Source: Ignavibacteria bacterium (lineage in GTDB: Bacteria; Bacteroidota; Ignavibacteria; Tepidaquicellales; Tepidaquicellaceae). From it: 64,000 nucleotides of DNA. Both the position numbers and the translations under genes were made by a program. Shown piece after piece: positions 35,475 to 45,270 of this stretch. The stretch's first letter is position 1. The number at the start of each line of letters is the position of its first letter. The DNA is taken from positions 186,001 to 250,000 of the forward strand of contig JADJAH010000009.1 in NCBI GenBank assembly GCA_016704345.1, in the 5' to 3' direction. Below the pieces are notes generated by a model. The model worked only from the letters and a program-made list of their open reading frames with translations. It was not told the DNA's origin and made no database searches.

Positions 35475-36831
35475 TTGTCAGCCGCAGTTTCTGAATTCTC
35501 CGGTTCTTGTTTTTTTATTTCATTTTCGATCACAACTTCTTTTTCCTTGTATTCCATAGATCGATCCTCTGTAAGATACTTAAATTTCTTTATGAAATTT
35601 TCCGTACTCATGTTTCCAATAAGCGCAAGGCGGGCGACATTCTTGATCTCTTCAAAGTCACTGCTCTCAAGGCGAATCATATATTGTCTTGCAACCTGGT
35701 AGCTGTCAGAATCAACATCCACTTCCCTCGTGCTGATCTTTCCATCATCATTAATTATGTCTTCAAATTTTATTGGAATGAGCTGACCTTTGTCCACAGT
35801 TACTATTGCTCCGGAATCACCCTGAAGAAGATATCTGACTGCAGCATAACCGAGATCCTGCGTGTACTCGCAATCATAAGGAATAGGCGATGCACATCGA
35901 AGTTCATATCCGATGTCTTTGCTGACAATGGTTACGTTGATTCCTCTTTCACGCAGCCTTCTTCTTACTTCATCTTTGGTGATTCTGCCGATGTCAATCT
36001 CTGAGAGTCTGATATTTCCGTGAAGGTCTTTTTCAAGATTCACATACGGATGGTTCATCAATTCTTTATGATCAATTCTGGTAATTATTCCTTCTGCAAG
36101 AACAGCAACTCCGTAAGGATTTCCCTGAGCCAGTCTTTTAATTATTGATGCTTCAAGAATATCGCAAACACATTCAAAGCTGACTGTCTTGTTGCCGAAC
36201 TCTTCGCCAATAATAGTAAGTGTCGCGCCTGCCGCCTTGCCAATGCCAAGTGCAAGATGTCCGGCTTTCCTTCCCATAGATACAACATAGTACCATCTTC
36301 TAGTCGTCTGTGCATCAACCATCAGCGACTGTACTATTCTGAATCCGAAATCTCTTGCGGTTTGATAGCCAAATGTAGGCATGTTACCTGGAAGAGGCAG
36401 ATCATTGTCGATTGTCTTGGGAACGTGCGCAACCTGTATCTGGCCTTTTGCCAGCTGATCTATCTTGTACGCGCTTGTTGCAGTATCATCCCCGCCAATG
36501 GTAACAAGGTAATCAACTGAAAGTTGTGTAAGAGCCTTGAGCGATGCATCAAGCATATCTTTGCTCTTAGCAGGATTTACTCTTGAAGTCTGCAATATGC
36601 TTCCGCCGTCAAAGTGAATTCTGGACACATCATCAATTCTCAACTCCTTAAAATGTGATGAATCTCCTTTGCTTAGAAATTCGAAGCCTTCATAAATTCC
36701 ATACACAGTCAATCCCGAATTAATTGCTTCTATTGTGGCCGAGCGGATGACCCCGTTAATACCGGGGCCGGACCTCCACCGACCAAGATGGCAAGTGTCT
36801 TTTTTCTGTAATGGTCGTCTGTTTTACCCAT
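35471..36831 (-). pseudogene. 6-phosphofructokinase, pyrophosphate-type signature, with a 5' single-base frameshift
   Basis: From ATG 36831 the frame reads MGKTDDHYRKKTLAILVGGG then PAP and goes out of frame at the run near 36761-36763. Restoring one base gives GGGPAPGINGVIRSATIEAI and joins the long downstream frame, for ~453 residues in total. The downstream part has IGGDDTATSAYK (Asp at the residue-104 position) with PKTIDNDLPLPG, the combination associated with pyrophosphate-dependent PFK. A long acidic tail (EKEVVIENEIKKQEPENSE) is unusual. If the break is real, translation could only start at 36712 and would lack the donor-site loop. The rest is intact, which suggests a very recent change or a sequence error. 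Confidence 0.85.
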
Positions 36832-36866
36832 GATTAGTAATTTATCTTCAATATAGTTTTATATGT

Positions 36867-39305
36867 TCAGGCTTTTGCCGGCTTTAGCACTGCATTGCCT
36901 GATCTCTTCATTGCAAAAAACATTGCCGCAAGATAACACGCGGCAGCAAAAGCAAAAACAAATCTGAATCCTCCGGTCATGGCAAAGATCATTGCCAGCA
37001 CCGATCCTATAACTGAAAAGAATCCGTTAACGGCCCATGCAAGAGCTGTCACGCCTTTGTCAGAATCGCTTAGCATCCCGATACCAATCGGGAAAGGCAT
37101 TCCCATGAAGAATGAAGGAACAGCAATCACAACGGCCGACACCACAACTCTGAGCCAAATGTCGGTGCGTGTAAGTGCTGAAAACAAATACGGATTCAGA
37201 AATCCAATTAACAGAATTGAAACAGCAATGACAAGGAAGATTATGTTAAGCCGTATCTTCTTGCCGCTGAAAAATTTCTTTGAGAACCAGCTTCCAAGTC
37301 CTGAGAAAATCAGCATAGTTGAAACTACTGTCAATAAAGTATAAACCGGCTGTCCCAGTAACAGTGTGAATTTTTGGATCAATGCAATCTGCATCATTAT
37401 ATATGCTATTCCGAGAAGTGAGAAATAGACAAGGAATGATCTCGTGCCTTTGTCTGAGACATATTTTTCTTTTGTTACGATGAATGGAAGTATCAGAAAA
37501 ACGAATGCGGCAAGCAGTGACTGCACAAGGATCGCAGCCATTGTTGTTTCTGCTACCGGCTTGTCTTTCAGTGCAAGTATGGCCTTGTCGTCCTGAGAAA
37601 AAGTTTCTTTTACTCCGGCAAATGTTAATCCCCCGAAACCGATATTCTGATCAAAGAACGGCTTGTCGTCGGTTGCCGGCTCAACTTTTGCTCCGTATTT
37701 TTCAATCGAAACATCAACCGGTGATTCTATAAGTTCAGAATAAATGTTTGGTTGATTCAGAGTCGGATCGTAGAGAATCTCCAAACTTAGAGAAGCGGCT
37801 TCCCTGCGCATATCAAGGACCTCTTTCTCCGAGAATCCCCTCTTGCTGTAAATAATCCCGCCTAAGAATGACTTCTCACCTTCAAAATCTCCCGGCGGCC
37901 TGCGGAACACTACAAAACTTTTCTTGCTGTTCTCCAAACCTTTGCTGGTTTCATACCTTGCCTGTTTCAGAGTAGTAATCAGTTTAGGCAACTGTGTCTC
38001 CGGCCTTGAAATATAAAGTATACCGTCCCACTCAAGATGCCTGATGTAATCTGCAACGGCTTCTTTTGTCAGGATATAATTTTCTACCATCGACATTGCG
38101 CCGCTAGATACTGCAGATGAAGAAATTGTGTGTGCAGAAACTATAACATCATATTGAATCCTCTTTGATGTAAGCTGAGTTCTGGCATCGTCAGTTATGA
38201 GTTTTACTTTTTTATTATCCTTAACCAGAGGGCCGGTCCAGTATGCAAGATTGTTGCTTATATGGTCATTCAGAATTCCGTTGATCTCTACAGCTGTAAT
38301 TGATTCCGCTCCGTAATAAAGTCCGCTGAGAATTTCTCCGCCTCCTGCAGACCCAATAATGAAGACTCTACCGACTGAATCCTTTGATGCAAATGCCATG
38401 TTCGAAGCATCTGCAGATTTGTTTGGCAGAGGCAATACTTTCACATTCGGTATAGTCGTAGTTGCATTACCGGCATCAATCACCGCGAGATAAGTGTCAT
38501 ATCCATCCTGAGCTTTTTCCTCATCCATCAGCACGTCAACTTTGGAGAATGTGTTCCAGTCTGTTCTTATCTTAAGATCGGGTCGAAGCTCCATATAGTT
38601 ACCATAGATCTTATTTGCCGTGACCTTTATTGGAAGCCGGTTCTCTGCATCTATCAGAAAAATGAATGACAAAAAAAAGAAGACAAGAGCTATGAGGGAA
38701 ATGGCTTTGTTCGATTCGTAACCAAAGAGTATTGCAGCAAGAAATCCAATAGCCGCGGCTGCAACTATTCCGCCGCTTCCGCCAAGCGCAGGAATTACAA
38801 TTACAAAAGCAACGCAGGCAAGACCTGCTCCGACAAGATCTGCAAAATAAAGTTTTGAAACATCACTCTTGAATCTGGTTAGTATCACAGAGATTATTAG
38901 TCCCGCAAAAAGAAAAGGTATTGTGATAAGAAGATAATAGATCGGCAGATAAACAAACTGCATTGAATCAGTCATCAGACTAAACGGATCGAATGGAACT
39001 TTGCCTATAAGAATGAAGCACGCGATTACACTGAATCCGTAGATGGTCCCGAGTATGCTCAGCAATTTACCCGTAGGTATCTTGCCAATGCTCTTGCTTC
39101 TGAAAAGTATTACCCCGCTGATTCCAAATCCGAGAAGCGCAACGCTGATGATCATGAAGGCAAAGTGATACCACAAAGAAACGGATAAGACTCTCGTAAG
39201 TGTAAATTCAAGAAGTAGCGTTGACATCGCCGTAAGGAAGATACCGAAGTAGATCAATTTTGAGGGCGAGCCCGGTCTTATACGTGAAATATCGACAGGT
39301 GACAT
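36867..39305 (-). CDS. Membrane-embedded spermidine-synthase-like methyltransferase-fold protein
   Basis: An 812-residue protein. An N-terminal block of six to seven membrane helices (residues ~12-215) is followed by a soluble SAM-type Rossmann domain with IIGSAGGGEILSGLYYGAES (about 310-330) and AVEINGILND, as in spermidine synthases. A second helical block fills the C-terminal ~230 residues. Such fusions are widespread and are annotated 'spermine/spermidine synthase'. They lack proof of polyamine activity, and DDART in place of a canonical DGR-type motif leaves the activity open. It lies 10 bp after kdsA on the same strand. Confidence 0.75.
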   Translation of the reverse strand: MSPVDISRIRPGSPSKLIYFGIFLTAMSTLLLEFTLTRVLSVSLWYHFAFMIISVALLGFGISGVILFRSKSIGKIPTGKLLSILGTIYGFSVIACFILIGKVPFDPFSLMTDSMQFVYLPIYYLLITIPFLFAGLIISVILTRFKSDVSKLYFADLVGAGLACVAFVIVIPALGGSGGIVAAAAIGFLAAILFGYESNKAISLIALVFFFLSFIFLIDAENRLPIKVTANKIYGNYMELRPDLKIRTDWNTFSKVDVLMDEEKAQDGYDTYLAVIDAGNATTTIPNVKVLPLPNKSADASNMAFASKDSVGRVFIIGSAGGGEILSGLYYGAESITAVEINGILNDHISNNLAYWTGPLVKDNKKVKLITDDARTQLTSKRIQYDVIVSAHTISSSAVSSGAMSMVENYILTKEAVADYIRHLEWDGILYISRPETQLPKLITTLKQARYETSKGLENSKKSFVVFRRPPGDFEGEKSFLGGIIYSKRGFSEKEVLDMRREAASLSLEILYDPTLNQPNIYSELIESPVDVSIEKYGAKVEPATDDKPFFDQNIGFGGLTFAGVKETFSQDDKAILALKDKPVAETTMAAILVQSLLAAFVFLILPFIVTKEKYVSDKGTRSFLVYFSLLGIAYIMMQIALIQKFTLLLGQPVYTLLTVVSTMLIFSGLGSWFSKKFFSGKKIRLNIIFLVIAVSILLIGFLNPYLFSALTRTDIWLRVVVSAVVIAVPSFFMGMPFPIGIGMLSDSDKGVTALAWAVNGFFSVIGSVLAMIFAMTGGFRFVFAFAAACYLAAMFFAMKRSGNAVLKPAKA

Positions 39306-39315
39306 TTCAGATCTG

Positions 39316-40152
39316 CTAAACTATTGGTTTGAAAGAACGAGCAAGTTTGTTGATTGAATTAATTTGTTCGAGCAATCTCTGCATCCTGCTAAGCTTCATC
39401 ATGCTCTTTGCATCGCTAAAAGCCTTTGCCGGATTCGGATGAGTTTCTATAAAAAAGCCGTCAACGCCAACACCTGCGGCTGCCCTTGCAAGAGGAGCTA
39501 TAAATTCAGGATTGCCACCGCTGACACCGCTATCTTTAGAAGGCATCTGAACAGAGTGTGTTGCATCAAAGATCACCGGATATCCTATCTTCTTCATTAT
39601 TACAATGCTTCTCATATCTACTACCAGGTTGTTGTATCCGAATGTCGAACCTCGTTCCGTAAGCATTATCTTTTTATTGCCGACTGCCGAAATTTTTTCT
39701 GTCTGATACTTCATATCTTCGGGAGCCATGAACTGCCCTTTCTTGATGTTGACAACTTTTCCGGTTTCACCTGCAGCTTCCAGCAATTCCGTTTGTCTGC
39801 AAAGAAACGCGGGGATCTGCAGCACGTCCACGACTTCAGCCACAATGCCCGCTTCTATCTCCGAATGAATGTCCGTTAGTATAGGCACATTGAATTCCCT
39901 TTTGATATCAGATAAAATATCAAGAGCTTTATCCATTCCGATTGATCTGAAAGAATCAGCGGAGGTTCTGTTTGCCTTAGCGTAAGAAGACTTGTAAATG
40001 AAAGGGATCTTCAACTTGTCCGTGATCTCCTTGAGCTTTTCACAGGTTCTGAATGCAACAGACCTTGACTCTACCACACAAGGTCCCGATATCAGCAAAA
40101 AATTTTCAGTGTACTTAAGACCTAATTCCTTTTTAAAATATTCCGGCAGCAT
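39316..40152 (-). CDS. kdsA: 3-deoxy-8-phosphooctulonate synthase (KDO-8-phosphate synthase)
   Basis: Condenses PEP with arabinose-5-phosphate to form KDO-8-phosphate for lipopolysaccharide. LLISGPCVVESRSVAF, PFIYKSSYAKANRTSADSFR, PILTDIHSE and VIFDATHSVQMPS are KdsA blocks. The length (278 aa) is normal. CRQTELLEAAGETGKVVNIK is present. It implies a Gram-negative outer membrane with KDO. It lies 3 bp downstream of the TrmH gene. Confidence 0.96.
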   Translation of the reverse strand: MLPEYFKKELGLKYTENFLLISGPCVVESRSVAFRTCEKLKEITDKLKIPFIYKSSYAKANRTSADSFRSIGMDKALDILSDIKREFNVPILTDIHSEIEAGIVAEVVDVLQIPAFLCRQTELLEAAGETGKVVNIKKGQFMAPEDMKYQTEKISAVGNKKIMLTERGSTFGYNNLVVDMRSIVIMKKIGYPVIFDATHSVQMPSKDSGVSGGNPEFIAPLARAAAGVGVDGFFIETHPNPAKAFSDAKSMMKLSRMQRLLEQINSINKLARSFKPIV

Positions 40153-40155
40153 AAT

Positions 40156-40740
40156 TCATCTTCTTGAATAATCCTCAAGTTTTTCCCTGAGTTCTTTTTT
40201 TGTGAACTGTGATCTCTCGTACATACCTTTGCCTGATCTTTGTCTAAGCGCTTCATAAAGACATACGGCTGCAGTAACGGAGACATTCAATGATTGAACC
40301 ATTCCATACATGGGAACATTAAAACTCACATCGCTTAATTCTATCGCTTCTTTTGAAACTCCCGTATGCTCATTACCAAGAACTATGGCAGTCCTGCCGG
40401 TTAGGTTCAGATCAAACAATGTCCTACTTTTGTCCGTATTCTCTATGTAAGTTGTATAGATTCTATATTTCATTGACTTCAGTTCTTCAAAACAGTTTTC
40501 AACACTCTTGAATCTGATAAGGTCAACCCACTTTTTGGCGCTTGCTGATGAAAATTTTCCGATCTTTGGAAACTTGTTGGTATTGTATATAAGGTAGACT
40601 TCTCCGACGCCTACTGCATCGGCGCTCCTTAATATTGCGCTTACATTGTGAGGATCGTGAATGTTTTCTAGAACGAGTGTTAAGTTTTTTTGCCTTTTTA
40701 AGACAACTTCAGAGATTTTTGCAAACCTTTTTGGAGTCAA
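40156..40740 (-). CDS. trmH: TrmH-family tRNA/rRNA 2'-O-methyltransferase
   Basis: A 194-residue SPOUT enzyme. TPKRFAKISEVVLKRQKNLT and VLENIHDPHNVSAILRSADA at the N-terminus match tRNA (Gm18) methyltransferase TrmH. The SAM-knot motifs are AIVLGNEHTGVSKEAIEL and VPMYGMVQSLNVSVTAAV. The TTG at 40740 is chosen because homologues start with M-T-P-x-R. The TrmH versus rRNA-target assignment is by resemblance. It is transcribed divergently from the next gene, with 68 bp between the starts. Confidence 0.88.
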   Translation of the reverse strand: MTPKRFAKISEVVLKRQKNLTLVLENIHDPHNVSAILRSADAVGVGEVYLIYNTNKFPKIGKFSSASAKKWVDLIRFKSVENCFEELKSMKYRIYTTYIENTDKSRTLFDLNLTGRTAIVLGNEHTGVSKEAIELSDVSFNVPMYGMVQSLNVSVTAAVCLYEALRQRSGKGMYERSQFTKKELREKLEDYSRR

Positions 40741-40808
40741 GGCTGTTTGGATTTTGAGTTCAAGATTAGTTTTTTAACTTATAAAAACAATTAACAAATC
40801 TCACAATC

Positions 40809-41465
40809 ATGAAAAGGTTTCTCACCTTGATTGCCGCCGCATTACTCATCATTACGTATTCAGCACAAAGCAGCTTCGCTCAATATAAACTTCCTGACAA
40901 AGGTCCGACAAAGAAGGACATACCCCGAAATCAATGGGGAGTCGGCCTTGACTATTCCGAAGGAGGTTTCGGACCGATGATAGCATATTATCTTCCTTCA
41001 GGCAACAACTCTGATTTCCTTTCCAAGCTGTCGGTTGCAGGATATTCTGATTCAAAAGAAATTCAAAGAACTGACATCAACGGAAACGTGTTCATTGAGA
41101 ACAAGATAAACCGGATATTTACGATGCCGATGAGTATTGGCTGGAGAGTTGAACCGTTCAAAGCTGATCTTGAAGGCGACTTCAATCCTGTGTTTAGCAT
41201 TGGGCTTTCACCTGCTCTTATCGCATATAATCCCTACGATCAGGAATTTTTCTCTGCAATTGATGATACAAAAACAAAATTTGCATTTGGAGGATTCACA
41301 GGCGTAGGATTTTCATATCAGCAGAGCGAAGGCGTCTCAATGAATATGAATTTCAACTACTATTACCTTCCAATAATGGGCGAAGGAATTTACAGCATTG
41401 AAAACAATGAGATCAAGAATATTGGTGGATTTCAGATCTCATTTGGAATCAACTTCTTAAACTAA
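40809..41465 (+). CDS. Putative outer-membrane beta-barrel protein
   Basis: A 218-residue exported protein of unrecognised family. Residues 1-24 form a signal peptide ending QSSFA. The mature part is rich in alternating aromatic and glycine strands (GVGLDYSEGGFGPMIAYYL, FAFGGFTGVGFSYQQ) and ends GFQISFGINFLN, a typical barrel C-terminus with a terminal aromatic region. I infer an eight-strand barrel. It is single-gene and has no partner that suggests a role. Confidence 0.6.
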   Translation: MKRFLTLIAAALLIITYSAQSSFAQYKLPDKGPTKKDIPRNQWGVGLDYSEGGFGPMIAYYLPSGNNSDFLSKLSVAGYSDSKEIQRTDINGNVFIENKINRIFTMPMSIGWRVEPFKADLEGDFNPVFSIGLSPALIAYNPYDQEFFSAIDDTKTKFAFGGFTGVGFSYQQSEGVSMNMNFNYYYLPIMGEGIYSIENNEIKNIGGFQISFGINFLN

Positions 41466-41528
41466 TTGAGAATCTTTCTCTGTGACAAGATCACACTGTT
41501 AGAATTTTAAGATAAGTTTAAGAAGATG

Positions 41529-41562
41529 TTGTTAGATATATTCTCTGAATTTTGTATTTTTG
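41529..41562 (+). promoter_or_regulatory. Candidate promoter for the surface-glycan cassette
   Basis: TTG at 41529-41531 and TATTTTTG at 41555-41562 are spaced 23 bp apart, close to the -33/-7 pattern of this group. The ATG at 41576 lies 13 bp downstream of the -7 box, giving a very short leader. Confidence 0.35.
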
Positions 41563-41575
41563 CACAAGCATATGT

Positions 41576-42592
41576 ATGAATAAGAATATACTCTATATCT
41601 GCGGTTCCAGAAATCAGACAATAATGCTTCACCGGATTTCGCAGAATATTCCGGGTTACAATCATTATTTCACACCTTACTATGCCGACGGCATAGAGAG
41701 AGTTGCCGCAAGGCTAGGTCTGCTGGACTTTTCAGTCCTGGGAGGAGAATTTTACAGACAGTCAACTGAATATTTTGCTGCAAACAACCTGCAACTCGAT
41801 TTCAGAGGCGAAGCACGCGAGTACGAACTCGTAATCATTTGCAGCGATCTGATCATCCCAAAGAACATCAAAGGCAAAAGGATCGTGTTGGTTCAGGAAG
41901 GGATGACCGATCCGGAAAACCTTCCATACAAAATGGTTAAGAAACTTGGAATTCCTTACTACTTTGGAGGAACAGCAGCAACCGGCCTTTCCGATATGTA
42001 CGAAATTTTCTGTGTCGCTTCCGAAGGTTACAGAGAACTTTTTGAAATGAAAGGAGTGAAGCCTGAAAAGATACGCGTTACAGGCATTCCTAATTTTGAC
42101 AATTGCGCTGAAAATCTAGATAATGACTTTCCTCATAAAGGATACGCGCTTGTATGTACATCTGATGCGAGAGAGACTTACAAAACCGAAAATAGAAAGA
42201 AGTTCATTCTTAAAGCAAAGGGTCTTTCTGAAGGAAAGCAAATGATCTTCAAGCTTCACCCCAATGAGAACGTACCAAGAGCGACACGCGAAATCAACAA
42301 GTACGCACCCGGCTCAATTGTCTACCACAAAGGCAAGACCGATGAGATGGTTGCAAACTGCGATATACTTATTACACATTATTCTAGTGTTGTTTATGTC
42401 GGCATTGCACTGGGGAAAAAAGTCCATTCATCATTCGACATCAACGAACTCCACAGACTCTCTCCTATACAAAACAAAGGAGCATCTGCAAGCATAATTG
42501 CAGGTGAATGCCTGAAGCTGCTTGAAGTGACCGTTAGTAAATCTGTTGAGAATAACTTGGATAATGTCCGGATAGCAGGAATGACAGCCTGA
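41576..42592 (+). CDS. Capsule/teichoic-type glycosyl- or glycerophospho-transferase (GT-B-like)
   Basis: A 338-residue cytoplasmic protein. KNILYICGSRNQTIMLHRIS at the N-terminus, KIRVTGIPNFDN and the late KGKTDEMVANCDILITHYSS are arranged as in CDP-glycerol/polysaccharide transferases and WecB-like GT-B enzymes, with FKLHPNE between them. ATG 41576 is preferred over TTG 41552, which overlaps the candidate promoter. As first gene of the cassette it is the likely transferase for the activated sugar, but donor and acceptor are unknown. Confidence 0.6.
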   Translation: MNKNILYICGSRNQTIMLHRISQNIPGYNHYFTPYYADGIERVAARLGLLDFSVLGGEFYRQSTEYFAANNLQLDFRGEAREYELVIICSDLIIPKNIKGKRIVLVQEGMTDPENLPYKMVKKLGIPYYFGGTAATGLSDMYEIFCVASEGYRELFEMKGVKPEKIRVTGIPNFDNCAENLDNDFPHKGYALVCTSDARETYKTENRKKFILKAKGLSEGKQMIFKLHPNENVPRATREINKYAPGSIVYHKGKTDEMVANCDILITHYSSVVYVGIALGKKVHSSFDINELHRLSPIQNKGASASIIAGECLKLLEVTVSKSVENNLDNVRIAGMTA

Positions 42593-42599
42593 ACACATC

Positions 42600-43412
42600 T
42601 TGAATTCAGCAGACAATAAAATACTGATTGTAATACAGGCACGCATAGGTTCCACAAGACTTCCGGGAAAAGTCATGCTTCCGCTTGCCGGCAAACCGTT
42701 GCTCTGCAGAATGTACGAAAGAGTAGCAGCCGCAAATGTACCGAAAGAAATAGTCATCGCCACAACCATGGAAAGGGAAGATGATGAAGTGGAAGCTATT
42801 TGTAAAGAATTCGGAATGAATTGTTTCAGAGGTCACGAAACTGACTTGCTAGACAGGCACTATAAAGCCGCAATAGATTTTGGAGCTAGGCATATTGCGA
42901 AAATTCCATCCGATTGTCCGCTCATTTGTCCAAACGTAATTGACAGAGTCGCAGGATTTTATTCTTCCAATCATGACAAATATGATTATGTGAGCAATCT
43001 TCATCCGGCTACTTATCCTGACGGGCAAGATGTGGAGATCATGTCAATTCGTATTCTTGAACAAGCATGGAAAGAATCATCAAAGAATTTTGAACGGGAG
43101 CATACGACTCCTTATATATGGGAGAATCCGGAAAAATTCAGGAGCGGAAATGTTGAGTGGGAAACGGGTCTTGATTTTTCGATGAGTCATAGAATGACAA
43201 TTGATTATCCCGAAGATTATGAATTCATCAAAGCAGTATTTGAACAGCTATATTTTGAAAAGAACATTTTCACTCTTTGTGATGTGATGATGTTGCTTGA
43301 CAGAAAGCCGGAGCTGCTTGAAATAAACTCGAAGTATGCCGGCGTCAACTGGTACAGGAACCATATTGATGAGCTGAAAACTATTCAGCCCGATCGAACA
43401 AGATTTGCATGA
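42600..43412 (+). CDS. SpsF-like cytidylyltransferase-family protein
   Basis: A 270-residue nucleotidyltransferase. IVIQARIGSTRLPGKVMLPL is the nucleotide-binding loop of the CMP-sugar/SpsF family, with EDDEVEAICKEFG, KIPSDCPLICP and YPDGQDVEIM following. The family activates ulosonic acids as CMP derivatives, although SpsF members often lack assigned substrates. It starts with TTG 8 bp after the transferase gene. In context it probably activates the product of the NeuB-like enzyme encoded at the end of the cassette. Confidence 0.82.
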   Translation: MNSADNKILIVIQARIGSTRLPGKVMLPLAGKPLLCRMYERVAAANVPKEIVIATTMEREDDEVEAICKEFGMNCFRGHETDLLDRHYKAAIDFGARHIAKIPSDCPLICPNVIDRVAGFYSSNHDKYDYVSNLHPATYPDGQDVEIMSIRILEQAWKESSKNFEREHTTPYIWENPEKFRSGNVEWETGLDFSMSHRMTIDYPEDYEFIKAVFEQLYFEKNIFTLCDVMMLLDRKPELLEINSKYAGVNWYRNHIDELKTIQPDRTRFA

Positions 43413-43463
43413 AATCTTAATTATTTAATAGACAATTTCATTTATAACATACCAATCCTACAA

Positions 43464-44321
43464 TTGGAACAAGATAAGATTCAGAATCTCAGAGAAATTG
43501 CATTCAATGTAAGAGAGCACATTATACGCATGTCCGGTGACGGTGGATGTTTCATAGGCGCTTCATTATCCTGTGCAGATCTTATGGTGTACCTCTACAA
43601 ACAATTCCTCAATGTTCATCCCGGAAATCTCAATGATCCGAACAGAGATTATCTCTTTCTTTCAAAAGGTCATGATGTTCCTGCGCTCTACGGAACCTTC
43701 GCCGAACTTGGCTTCATTGAAAAGGACCGCCTCAAGAATCATCTCAAGACAAATGATTTCATTTACTGGCATCCTAACATGAATATCCCAGGCATTGAAT
43801 TTTATTCGGGATCTCTTGGTCATTCGCTGAGTGTTGCTATCGGAGTAGCAATTGACTGCAAGATCAAGAATCAAAATAATAAGGTCGTAGTGATTCTCGG
43901 CGACGGCGAACTTAACGAGGGCAGCATCTGGGAAGGCGCTCTGGTGGCGGCGGCGAAGAAACTCGATAATATTGTTGCTGTGGTTGACCGGAATAAATTT
44001 CAGGCAAACATTGAAACCGAAAAACTGATTCCGCTAAATTCAATCACAGATAAGTTTGAAGCCTTCGGCTGGAAGACATCAAGCGCGGACGGACATGATT
44101 TCGAAAGTCTTGAGAGAGCGTTTGCTGATCTTCCTTACGAACAAGGCAAACCTTCACTGATAGTTGCAGACACTGTTCGCGGCAAAGGGCTTCCGAGCAT
44201 TGAAGCTCAGGCACACAGGTGGTTTGTGAATTTTTCCAAAGAAGAAGTTGCAGAACTTCTAATTGAACTTCGCGGCGGAAAGAAAACCGACCTCACATCA
44301 GAGGAAATAATTGCACGATAA
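43464..44321 (+). CDS. Transketolase, N-terminal (thiamine diphosphate-binding) subunit
   Basis: A 285-residue split transketolase subunit. The ThDP/Mg motif is visible as VVILGDGELNEGSIWEG ... VAVVDRNKFQ, and SKGHDVPALYGT and GSLGHSLSVAIG bind the cofactor pyrophosphate. It starts with TTG. It is followed 14 bp later by the C-terminal subunit gene, so together they make one two-carbon-transferring enzyme. Its location in a sugar cassette points to making or trimming a ketose precursor and not to the pentose-phosphate pathway. Confidence 0.88.
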   Translation: MEQDKIQNLREIAFNVREHIIRMSGDGGCFIGASLSCADLMVYLYKQFLNVHPGNLNDPNRDYLFLSKGHDVPALYGTFAELGFIEKDRLKNHLKTNDFIYWHPNMNIPGIEFYSGSLGHSLSVAIGVAIDCKIKNQNNKVVVILGDGELNEGSIWEGALVAAAKKLDNIVAVVDRNKFQANIETEKLIPLNSITDKFEAFGWKTSSADGHDFESLERAFADLPYEQGKPSLIVADTVRGKGLPSIEAQAHRWFVNFSKEEVAELLIELRGGKKTDLTSEEIIAR

Positions 44322-44335
44322 AGAAATTAAATTAT

Positions 44336-45253
44336 ATGACATACGAAGATATTCTGAGAGAACTTGTTGAGCATGACAATAGATTCATGGTGCTTACCGC
44401 GGAGAACAGAGCCGCTATCAGAAATCTCCCTGATCAGATAGGAGACAGATTCATAGACACCGGCATAACCGAACAAACGCTTGTCGGTGTTGCAGCGGGG
44501 CTTGCACTGCGCGGAAGAATTCCCGTTGCTCATGCACTTGCCACATTCCTGACAATGAGAGCATTCGAATTCATTCGCACTGATGTTGGCATCAGCGGAC
44601 TTCCCGTGAAGCTTGTCGGAGGATTTTCCGGCTTCCTTTCTGAAGCAAACGGTCCTACGCATCAGGCAATTGAAGATGTTTCCATCATGAGAGGAATTCC
44701 TAACATAAATGTCTTTTGCCCGGCTGATGAAGAAGACATGTTGATAGGATTGAGAAAAGTCCTGCTAAGTCCGGATCCGTTTTATATCAGATACAATAAT
44801 GTAAAGCCGGCGATCAGACACTCCAAAGATTTCGAGATAGGCAAAGCGGAAGTGATAGCAGAAGGAACAGACATTACTCTGCTTGTTTACGGACTCATGT
44901 TCACCGAAGCTATTAGTGCAAGAGAGATCCTTGAGATGTCAGGCTATTCAACAGGGCTGGTAAACATGAGGACAGTCAAGCCAATTGACGAGGAAGTAAT
45001 TCTTCGCGCAGCTGAATCATCTGAATTGGTCGTGACAATCGAAGATCATTTTCTCACTGGTGGATTGTACTCAATTGTCTGCGAAACAATTGTGAGGAAT
45101 AATCACAAAGCAGAAGTATTGCCGATAGCATTGCAGGACACGTGGTTCAAGCCTGCATTGCTGAAAGATGTTCTGGAATACGAGGGGTTTACGGGAAAAG
45201 CAATTGCCGAGAAAGTGATTGGCAGAATGAAACAACATGATTACAGAAAATAA
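44336..45253 (+). CDS. Transketolase, C-terminal (pyrimidine-binding) subunit
   Basis: A 305-residue partner subunit with the Pyr domain (VLTAENRAAIRNLPDQIGDR, DTGITEQTLVGVAAGLALRG with the catalytic Glu, GPTHQAIEDVSIMRGIPN) and the C-terminal transketolase domain (LVYGLMFTEAISAREIL). The length is usual for split forms. It lies 17 bp before the aminotransferase gene, within a tight operon. Confidence 0.88.
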   Translation: MTYEDILRELVEHDNRFMVLTAENRAAIRNLPDQIGDRFIDTGITEQTLVGVAAGLALRGRIPVAHALATFLTMRAFEFIRTDVGISGLPVKLVGGFSGFLSEANGPTHQAIEDVSIMRGIPNINVFCPADEEDMLIGLRKVLLSPDPFYIRYNNVKPAIRHSKDFEIGKAEVIAEGTDITLLVYGLMFTEAISAREILEMSGYSTGLVNMRTVKPIDEEVILRAAESSELVVTIEDHFLTGGLYSIVCETIVRNNHKAEVLPIALQDTWFKPALLKDVLEYEGFTGKAIAEKVIGRMKQHDYRK

Positions 45254-45270
45254 ATATTCAACGGACACAA

